Program-made: the position numbers and the translations under genes | Shown: in pieces, positions 31,739-38,151 of the stretch | How positions within the stretch are numbered: position 1 is the first letter of the stretch | Layout of the letters: each line of letters starts with the position of its first letter | DNA from: JAFARZ01 sp035651595 | Lineage (GTDB): Bacteria; Actinomycetota; Actinomycetes; Streptosporangiales; Streptosporangiaceae | Length of the DNA stretch: 55,450 bases | Direction: 5' to 3' | NCBI GenBank assembly: GCA_035651595.1 | Contig: DASRFJ010000245.1 | Coordinates: 1 to 55,450, forward strand | The notes under the pieces: generated by a model | Seen by the model: only the letters and a program-made list of their open reading frames with translations | Database searches by the model: none | Told to the model about the DNA's origin: nothing

Positions 31739-34700
31739 ATGTCCGCCGTGTCTTCTGGGTCACCGCGGGGTAGCGCGGATATCCACGAAACCGCTAATTC
31801 CAGCCAGCCGACCGCGGAGGCCAGCCCTCCCCCGGGACACGACCAGGGCCCGGGCAGCCCGGCTGACTTCGGCGCCAACGAGTGGCTCGTGGAAGAGCTC
31901 TACCAGCGCTATCTCGCCGATCCTTCGTCGGTGGACCGGGCGTGGTGGAGCTTCTTCACCGACTACCAGCCCGCGCTGGGCAACGGCGCGCGCCCGCAGC
32001 CGGACACACAGTGGGTCCCGCAAACGCCCGCCGCTCCCCCCGCGGCGCCGCCCGCTGCGCCGCCGGCGCCCACTTCGGTAACCCCCACGGCTCAGGCGCC
32101 CCAGGCGCCACCCGCCGTGCCCGGTGCCGAGGTCAGCCGGCTGCGCGGCGCCGCGGCCCGCACGGTCGCGAACATGACGTCCAGCCTGGCCGTGCCGACC
32201 GCGACCAGCGTGCGCTCGGTGCCCGCCAAACTGCTGATCGACAACCGGATCGTCATCAACAACCACCTCAAGCGCGGCCGGGGTGGCAAGGTCAGCTTCA
32301 CCCACCTGATCGCGTTCGCGATGGTGCAGGCGCTCAAGGCCATGCCGGAGATGAACCAGGCCTACACCGAAGACGAGGCCGGCAAGCCGGCGGTCGCCGC
32401 CCCCGAGCACATCAACCTCGGCCTCGCAATCGACATTCAGCACGCAGACGGCTCCCGCCAGCTCCTGGTGCCGAACATCAAGCAGGCGGAAACGCTCGAC
32501 TTCCGCCAGTTCTGGACGGCATACCAGGACATCGTGCGGAAGGCACGGGCCGGCAAGCTCGCGGTGACCGACTTCCAGGCCACGACGATCTCGATCACCA
32601 ACCCCGGCACGATCGGCACCGTCCATTCGGTGCCGCGGCTGATGCAGGGCCAGGGCTGCATCATCGGCGTCGGCGCGATGGAGTACCCGGCGGCGTTCCA
32701 GGGCGCGTCCGAGGAGACGCTGGCCCGGCTGGCGATCAGCAAGCAGGTCACGCTCACCTCGACGTACGACCACCGGATCATCCAGGGCGCCCAGTCCGGC
32801 GAGTTCCTCCAGCGCATCCACCAGCTGCTGCTCGGCGAAGGCGAAGGCGAGAACGCGACCTTCTATGACGAGATATTCGCGTCGCTCCGCATCCCGTACG
32901 AGCCGGTCCGCTGGACGACCGACTTCCCGGCCGGCCACGACGACGACGTCACCAGGTCCGCGCGCGTCCAGGAGATGATCCACGCCTACCGGGTGCGCGG
33001 CCACCTGATGGCGGACACCGACCCGCTGGAGTTCCATCAGCGCAAGCACCCCGACCTGGACATCAACCAGCACGGCCTGACGCTGTGGGACCTGGAGCGC
33101 GAGTTCCCGACCGGGGGCTTCGGCGCCCTCCCGGCGCGGGCCAAGCTGCGCGAGATCCTGGGCGTGCTCAGAGATTCCTACTGCCGGACCGTCGGCATCG
33201 AGTACATGCACATCCAGGACCCCGAAGAGCGTCGCTGGATACAGGCCCACGTCGAGATCCCGCACGCGAAGGCGGACCACGACGAGCAGCTGCGGATCCT
33301 CGAGCGGCTCAACGTCGCCGAGGCCTTCGAGATGTTCCTCCAGACCAAGTTCGTCGGGCAGCGGCGCTTCTCGCTGGAGGGCGCGGAGTCGCTGATCCCG
33401 CTGGTGGACGCCGTGCTGGCCGAGGCAGCCAGAGAGAACCTGGACGAGGCCGTCATCGGCATGGCGCACCGTGGCCGGCTCAACGTGCTGGCGAACATCG
33501 TCGGCAAGTCGTACGCCCAGATCTTCAAGGAGTTCGAGGGCAACCTCGACCCGAAGTCCATTCAGGGCTCCGGCGACGTCAAGTACCACCTCGGGGCGGA
33601 GGGCGTCTTCAAGGCGCCGGACGGCGCGCCGATCAAGACTTCCCTGGTGGCGAACCCGTCGCACCTGGAGGCGGTCGACCCGGTGCTGGAAGGCGTGGTA
33701 CGCGCAAAGCAGGACGTGATCGACAAGGGCGAGCCGGGCTTCACCGTGCTGCCCGTGCTGATCCACGGCGACGCGGCGTTCGCCGGCCAGGGCGTGGTGG
33801 CCGAGACGCTGAACCTCAGCCTGCTGCGCGGGTACCGGACCGGCGGCACGGTGCACATCATCGTGAACAACCAGGTCGGGTTCACCACCGCGCCGCAGTA
33901 CAGCCGGTCGAGCGTCTACGCGACCGACGTCGCGCGAATGATCCAGGCGCCGATCCTGCACGTCAACGGCGACGACCCGGAGGCGGTGGTGCGGGTCGGG
34001 CGGCTCGCGTTCGCCTACCGGCAGGAGTTCAAGAAGGACGTCGTCATCGACATGGTGTGCTACCGCAAGCGCGGGCACAACGAGACCGACAACCCGTCCT
34101 TCACCCAGCCGCTGATGTACGACATCATCGAGAACAAGCGGTCCACCAGGAAGGTGTACACCGAGGCGCTGATCGCGCGCGGCGACATCACGATGGAGGA
34201 GGCCGAAGCCGCGCTGCGGGACTACCAGCAGCACCTCGAGCGCGCGTTCACCGAGACCCGCGAGGCCGCCGAGCGGCCGCCCGAGCCCGGCACGGTGCTG
34301 AAGCCGGAGACCGAGGACCGCCCGGTCGACCACCAGAGCGTGCCGTCGGCGATCACGCTGGACACCCTGAAGTCGATCATCGACACGCAGGTCAGCCTGC
34401 CCGAGGGCTTCACCGTGCACCCCAGGCTGCAACCGCAGCTCGCCCGCCGTGCGTCGATGGTCGAGGAGAACGCGCTGGACTGGGCGACCGGTGAGCTGCT
34501 TGCGTTCGGCAGCCTGGTGATGGACGGGCACACGGTGCGGGTGGTGGGCCAGGACACCAGGCGCGGCACGTTCGGCCAGCGGCACGCGGTGCTCGTGGAC
34601 CGCTACACGGGGACCGAGCACACGCCGCTCAAGCGGTTCGACTCGGGCGCGGCGAAGTTCTTCGTGCACGACTCGCTGCTGTCGGAGTACGCGGCGATGG

Positions 34701-35689
34701 GCTTCGAGTACGGATACTCGGTTGCCCGGCCGGATGCGCTGGTGTGCTGGGAAGCGCAGTTCGGCGACTTCGTCAACGGCGCGCAGATCATCGTCGACGA
34801 GTTCATCAGCTCGGGTGAGCAGAAGTGGGGCCAGCTGTCCGGCGTCGTGCTGCTGCTGCCGCACGGCTACGACGGCCAGGGCCCGGACCACTCGTCCGCG
34901 CGGCTGGAACGGTTCCTGTCGCTGTGCGCGCAGGACAACATGACGGTCGCGATGCCGACCACCCCGGCCAACTACTTCCACCTGCTGCGGTGGCAGACGC
35001 TGTCCGGGCGGCACAAGCCGCTGATCGTGTTCACCCCCAAGTCGATGCTGCGGCTCAAGGCGGCGACGTCCGGGGTGCCGGAGTTCACCTCGGGCTCGTT
35101 CCAGCCGCTGATCGCATCCTCGGCGCACACCGCGCCGGACACCGACGTGACCCGGCTCATCCTGTGCACCGGCAAGATCTACTACGACCTGGTCGCGCGG
35201 CAGAAGGCCGTCGGCGAGGCCGCCGCGAACGTGGCGATCGCCCGGCTGGAGCGGCTGTACCCGCTGCCGGTGGCGGAGCTGCGCGCCGAGCTGTCCCGGT
35301 ACCCGGCCGCCACGTCGGTGACCTGGGTGCAGGAAGAGCCGGCCAACATGGGTGCCTGGCCGACCCTGGCGCTGAAGATGCGCAACCAGCTCGACCTGGC
35401 CCTCGACGTGATCTCGCTGCCGGCGTCGTCCGCGCCGGCCACCGGCTCGGCCGCCAAGCACGCCGGGACCCACAAGGGGATCATCGAGACGGCGCTGCCC
35501 GGCTTATGTACTTCACCGACCGGGGCATCGAGGAGCTCGAGGCCAGGCGCGGCGAGGAATCGGTCTCGCTCGCCTGGCTCGCCGAGCGCCTGCGCGATTT
35601 CGTCAACCTCAACCCGGAGTTCGAGGTCGCCGTGGACCGCCTGGCTGTGTTCCTCGCCCGCGACGACGAAGAAGACTTTTAACTCATAA
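31739..35689 (+). CDS. kgd: Multifunctional 2-oxoglutarate decarboxylase/dehydrogenase E1-E2 (Kgd)
   Basis: A 1316-residue TCA-cycle enzyme of the actinobacterial Kgd/OdhA type. Order: E1 N-terminal segment NEWLVEELYQRYLADPS (about 45-75); Pro/Ala linker; E2-type acyltransferase domain ending TSTYDHRIIQGA (His345); then the thiamine-diphosphate E1 domains with IGMAHRGRLNVL, IHGDAAFAGQG (His676) and NNQVGFTT. There is no lipoyl domain, as is usual for the group. The normal C-terminus (TGSAAKHAGTHKG) falls near residue 1250. The frame then continues about 60 residues over the DUF6104 gene with unrelated low-complexity sequence, so the stop appears to have been lost. ATG is preceded by GGAAGAGG. 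Confidence 0.93.
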   Translation: MSAVSSGSPRGSADIHETANSSQPTAEASPPPGHDQGPGSPADFGANEWLVEELYQRYLADPSSVDRAWWSFFTDYQPALGNGARPQPDTQWVPQTPAAPPAAPPAAPPAPTSVTPTAQAPQAPPAVPGAEVSRLRGAAARTVANMTSSLAVPTATSVRSVPAKLLIDNRIVINNHLKRGRGGKVSFTHLIAFAMVQALKAMPEMNQAYTEDEAGKPAVAAPEHINLGLAIDIQHADGSRQLLVPNIKQAETLDFRQFWTAYQDIVRKARAGKLAVTDFQATTISITNPGTIGTVHSVPRLMQGQGCIIGVGAMEYPAAFQGASEETLARLAISKQVTLTSTYDHRIIQGAQSGEFLQRIHQLLLGEGEGENATFYDEIFASLRIPYEPVRWTTDFPAGHDDDVTRSARVQEMIHAYRVRGHLMADTDPLEFHQRKHPDLDINQHGLTLWDLEREFPTGGFGALPARAKLREILGVLRDSYCRTVGIEYMHIQDPEERRWIQAHVEIPHAKADHDEQLRILERLNVAEAFEMFLQTKFVGQRRFSLEGAESLIPLVDAVLAEAARENLDEAVIGMAHRGRLNVLANIVGKSYAQIFKEFEGNLDPKSIQGSGDVKYHLGAEGVFKAPDGAPIKTSLVANPSHLEAVDPVLEGVVRAKQDVIDKGEPGFTVLPVLIHGDAAFAGQGVVAETLNLSLLRGYRTGGTVHIIVNNQVGFTTAPQYSRSSVYATDVARMIQAPILHVNGDDPEAVVRVGRLAFAYRQEFKKDVVIDMVCYRKRGHNETDNPSFTQPLMYDIIENKRSTRKVYTEALIARGDITMEEAEAALRDYQQHLERAFTETREAAERPPEPGTVLKPETEDRPVDHQSVPSAITLDTLKSIIDTQVSLPEGFTVHPRLQPQLARRASMVEENALDWATGELLAFGSLVMDGHTVRVVGQDTRRGTFGQRHAVLVDRYTGTEHTPLKRFDSGAAKFFVHDSLLSEYAAMGFEYGYSVARPDALVCWEAQFGDFVNGAQIIVDEFISSGEQKWGQLSGVVLLLPHGYDGQGPDHSSARLERFLSLCAQDNMTVAMPTTPANYFHLLRWQTLSGRHKPLIVFTPKSMLRLKAATSGVPEFTSGSFQPLIASSAHTAPDTDVTRLILCTGKIYYDLVARQKAVGEAAANVAIARLERLYPLPVAELRAELSRYPAATSVTWVQEEPANMGAWPTLALKMRNQLDLALDVISLPASSAPATGSAAKHAGTHKGIIETALPGLCTSPTGASRSSRPGAARNRSRSPGSPSACAISSTSTRSSRSPWTAWLCSSPATTKKTFNS
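35506..35682 (+). CDS. DUF6104 family small protein
   Basis: A 58-residue acidic protein, MYFTDRGIEELEARRGEE to ARDDEEDF. It matches the small DUF6104-type protein that, as far as I recall, commonly follows kgd in actinomycetes. Here it is entirely nested in the kgd frame extension, in a different frame. AAGGGG lies rather far upstream, so translation may depend on ribosomes ending at kgd, which would conflict with the lost kgd stop. Function unknown; conserved linkage suggests a tie to the oxoglutarate complex. Confidence 0.8.
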   Translation: MYFTDRGIEELEARRGEESVSLAWLAERLRDFVNLNPEFEVAVDRLAVFLARDDEEDF

Positions 35690-35705
35690 CGACCTCAGTG
35701 CTTCC
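35685..35705. repeat. Short dispersed repeat after DUF6104 stop
   Basis: This 21-base sequence beginning cataacgacct matches 3596-3616 at 19 positions. It begins two bases after the DUF6104 stop and overlaps the end of the extended kgd frame. Confidence 0.6.
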
Positions 35706-35783
35706 CGTCCTGCCCGCCCCTCCCTCACTCCGCAAACCGGATATATGGTCGTATATCAGGCGTTTCGCCAGGCCGACCCGGTT

Positions 35784-35836
35784 ATTGCGGACACTTACCC
35801 TCCCGGATCGGGGGGGTAAGTGTCCGCAATCTTTTT
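35784..35836. repeat. Dispersed hairpin, full copy 2
   Basis: attgcggacacttaccc (35784-35800) pairs exactly with 35814-35830; inside, cccg pairs with cggg around gat. The 47-base core is identical to copy 3. A CTTTTT follows on the plus strand, so this copy could work as an intrinsic terminator for kgd. Confidence 0.9.
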
Positions 35837-35910
35837 CGGAGCGCGGCTCGGAAACCAGGGCCTGCTTAACGAGCGCGCGACTCGGAGGCGGCGGACTCGC
35901 TCACTCTGGT

Positions 35911-35949
35911 CGCGATATGTCTTGACTTTTGGGAGTTGCGATATATCGT
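35911..35949 (+). promoter_or_regulatory. Promoter with cgatatatcg operator for DUF4097-padR
   Basis: A -35 box ttgact (35922-35927) and -10 tatcgt (35944-35949) are 16 bases apart. The 10-base palindrome cgatatatcg (35939-35948) covers the -10 box, and a partial copy cgcgatatgt (35911-35920) lies just upstream of the -35. The layout fits repression by the PadR protein of the same operon, which would be self-regulation; the assignment is inference. Confidence 0.6.
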
Positions 35950-35985
35950 GGTGGGGGACAGGACATGCTGACGGAGGGATCGGGT

Positions 35986-36825
35986 ATGGGGCAGTGGACG
36001 GTAGCGGGGCCCATGGGGCTGGCGTTCGACGAGGTCACGACCGTTAAGGTGCGGCTGATCGCCGGGTCGGTGGCGGTGCTGGCCACCGAGGGCACGCCGT
36101 CCCTCGACGTGCAGGAGGTCAAGGGTGACCCGATCCAGGTGACCTACGAGGACGGGGTGCTGACGATCTCGCACCCGAACCTGACCTGGGACGGGCTGCT
36201 GAAGTGGCTGCGGCCGCAGCGGCACTCGGCCGACCTCACCGTCCGGGTTCCCAAGACCTGCGTGACCCAGCTCGGCGTCGTCAGCGCGACGGCCGTGCTG
36301 TCCGGGGTCAGCGGGCGGTCCTCGGTGAAGAGCGTGTCCGGCGGGATCACGCTGGACGGACTATCCGGCGACGTGGATGCCAATACGGTCTCCGGTGTGG
36401 TTGAGGCGCAGGGCCTGAACGGCAAGCTCAACTTCAACACGGTCTCCGGCGACCTGACGGTGGCCGACGGATGGCTGGAGCGGCTGGATGCCAACTCGGT
36501 GAGCGGCGACGTCACCGCGGACATAGACCTGGATCCGCTCGGGGGCATCCACGTCACGACGGTATCCGGAGATGTGACCCTGCGCCTCGCGGCCGAGGCC
36601 GAGGCGGCGGTGAACCTGCACTCGATGTCCGGCGACGTGCGAAGCGAGTTCGAAAGCCTGCGGCGGTCCACAATGCCCGCCTCGCATAGCGTTAGCGGTA
36701 GCCTGGGCGGCGGGTCCGGACATGTGTCGGTCACGACGATGTCCGGGCGGGTGATGCTGCTCCGCCGCGCTCCGCGAGATACAGTGCCGGAGAGTGATGA
36801 GCAGATGGAAGGCGAGGCCAGTTGA
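35986..36825 (+). CDS. DUF4097 family beta-strand repeat protein
   Basis: A 279-residue protein. After an N-terminal domain (residues 1-85) it consists of right-handed beta-solenoid-like repeats with a recurring xxVSG(D/G)V core: VSATAVLSGVSGRSSVKSVSGGITLDGLSGDV and so on. This is the DUF4097 (putative adhesin/bactofilin-like) pattern. No signal peptide or membrane helix is visible, so it is probably cytosolic. ATG 35986 has GGAGGG seven bases upstream, better than the ATG at 35965. The gene overlaps padR by four bases, an arrangement common in actinomycetes. Function unknown. Confidence 0.85.
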   Translation: MGQWTVAGPMGLAFDEVTTVKVRLIAGSVAVLATEGTPSLDVQEVKGDPIQVTYEDGVLTISHPNLTWDGLLKWLRPQRHSADLTVRVPKTCVTQLGVVSATAVLSGVSGRSSVKSVSGGITLDGLSGDVDANTVSGVVEAQGLNGKLNFNTVSGDLTVADGWLERLDANSVSGDVTADIDLDPLGGIHVTTVSGDVTLRLAAEAEAAVNLHSMSGDVRSEFESLRRSTMPASHSVSGSLGGGSGHVSVTTMSGRVMLLRRAPRDTVPESDEQMEGEAS

Positions 36826-37922
36826 GTCCGGTATTCCGACATGGCAGCCTCCGGCTGTACCTGCTCAAGCTGCTGGACGAGGAGCCCAGGCACGGCTATG
36901 AGGTAATCCGGCTGCTCCGCGACCGGTTCATGGGGGTGTATTCGCCCTCCCCCGGCACGATCTACCCTCGGCTCGCCCGGCTCGAGGAGGAGGGCCTGGT
37001 CACCCACGACGAAACCGATGGCCGCAAGGTCTATCGCATCACCGAGGCCGGCCGGGAGGAACTGCGCAGCCGCAGCGACGAGCTTGACGAGCTTGAGGAA
37101 GAGCTGTCCGCTTCGGTCAGCGACATCGTCGCCGAAGTGCGCGAAGACGTCCGGCAGACCGTCCGGAGCCTGCGCGAGGAGCTGACCTGGGCGGCACGGG
37201 AGTCGCGCCGGGCGCACCGCGAGATGGGCGCCTTCCACGACCTGGCGCAGGACGCCCGCGAAGAGGCCAGGGAGCAAGCCCGCCAGGCCAAGGAACACGC
37301 CAAGGAAGACGCGAAGGAAGCGCGCGAGGAGGCTCGCGAGCGGACCAGGGACGCCAAGGAAAACACCAGGAACGAGGCCCGCGACGCCCGCGAGGAAGCC
37401 CGCGCCAGGGTACGGCAGGCCAGGGACGAGCTGCGTGACCAGGCCCGCCGGGCCAGGGACGAGCTGCTCGGATCCGACGCCGCCCGCCGGGTGCACGAGC
37501 ACGCCCAGCGGCTCCGCGAGGAGGCGCAGCGCGCTCGCGACGAGGGCGCCTCGGCAGGATCCGGCGCGGGTACGCCCGTGGGCATGCGGTTCAGCGGTGA
37601 GCAGGGTTCCGACCAGGGCTGGCCGGGCTGGAGCGGCTGGCCTGGCCGGCGCGGCTGGGATGAATGGACCAGGCTGCGCGGGCGCGGCGCGGGCGGTAAG
37701 GGCGGCTGGACCGGCCCCGACATGGGCACGCTGCGCGACCTGGAACGGCTGGCCGTCCAGTTCAGCACCGAGCTTCGCAAGCTGGCGATGACGTCCTCCG
37801 CCGTCGGCGAGAACGTCATCGGCGATTTGCGGGTGATCCTGGAAGACGCGATGGACCGGATCAAGAGCGAGATCTTCCGCACCCGCGAGGAGCCGGAAGA
37901 CGAGCCCAAGGACCCGGAGTAG
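36822..37922 (+). CDS. PadR-family regulator with long charged coiled coil
   Basis: A 366-residue regulator. Residues 1-85 are a PadR winged helix: LRLYLLKLLDEEPRHGYEVIRLL, SPGTIYPRLARLEEEGLV, RKVYRITEAGREEL. Residues about 85-235 form an unbroken Arg/Glu/Ala-rich helix (DAREEAREQARQAKEHAKED), much longer than in typical 110-180-residue PadR proteins. A Gly/Trp-rich patch (GWPGWSGWPGRRGW) and a final helical region follow. The TTG start overlaps the DUF4097 stop, so translation is coupled. It probably represses its own operon through the cgatatatcg palindrome. The long coil might sense envelope or cytoskeletal state, which is speculation. Confidence 0.88.
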   Translation: MSPVFRHGSLRLYLLKLLDEEPRHGYEVIRLLRDRFMGVYSPSPGTIYPRLARLEEEGLVTHDETDGRKVYRITEAGREELRSRSDELDELEEELSASVSDIVAEVREDVRQTVRSLREELTWAARESRRAHREMGAFHDLAQDAREEAREQARQAKEHAKEDAKEAREEARERTRDAKENTRNEARDAREEARARVRQARDELRDQARRARDELLGSDAARRVHEHAQRLREEAQRARDEGASAGSGAGTPVGMRFSGEQGSDQGWPGWSGWPGRRGWDEWTRLRGRGAGGKGGWTGPDMGTLRDLERLAVQFSTELRKLAMTSSAVGENVIGDLRVILEDAMDRIKSEIFRTREEPEDEPKDPE

Positions 37923-37937
37923 CGAGGGACCTGCCGA

Positions 37938-37966
37938 TTATTGCGGGCACTTAGCCTCCGGATCGG
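37938..37966. repeat. Degenerate left half of dispersed hairpin
   Basis: attattgcgggcacttagcc followed by tccggatcgg matches the left arm and loop of copies 2 and 3 with three or four changes, but no right arm follows. It lies 16 bases after the padR stop. Confidence 0.7.
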
Positions 37967-38045
37967 ATCCTGCTGGCTTGTTCGGGGGCTTGCCCGGATC
38001 GCTGGGCGCCCGGTTGGTCGGCGGCAGGCTCGATGGGCCTCGGTT

Positions 38046-38127
38046 AACGTGGCGGATTTCCCCTTCGTGGTAACGGGACCCTTGGTTACGAGGGTCGATC
38101 CTCCACGAAGGGGTGATCGTCCACGTT
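38046..38127. terminator. Long imperfect hairpin between convergent genes
   Basis: Arms 38046-38070 and 38103-38127 match at 21 of 25 positions: aacgtgg at the outer end and ccccttcgtgg at the inner end are exact. Part of the 32-base loop can also pair (ggtaac with gttacg). It sits between the convergent padR and GH3 genes, so it could end both transcripts, though no T-run follows. It differs from the dispersed family. Confidence 0.6.
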
Positions 38128-38151
38128 GCTGGCGGGACTGCCGGTGCGCTC

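Noticed and set aside
31760..35473. Long minus-strand open frame of over 1200 codons opposite kgd
   Set aside because: It mirrors the codon periodicity of kgd, is rich in Arg/Val/Gly/His with no family motifs, and is typical of antisense frames in high-GC DNA.
35698..35925. Small plus-strand ORF spanning hairpin copy 2
   Set aside because: Its residues are the translation of the hairpin arms, similar products arise at other copies in either strand, and there is no ribosome-binding site.
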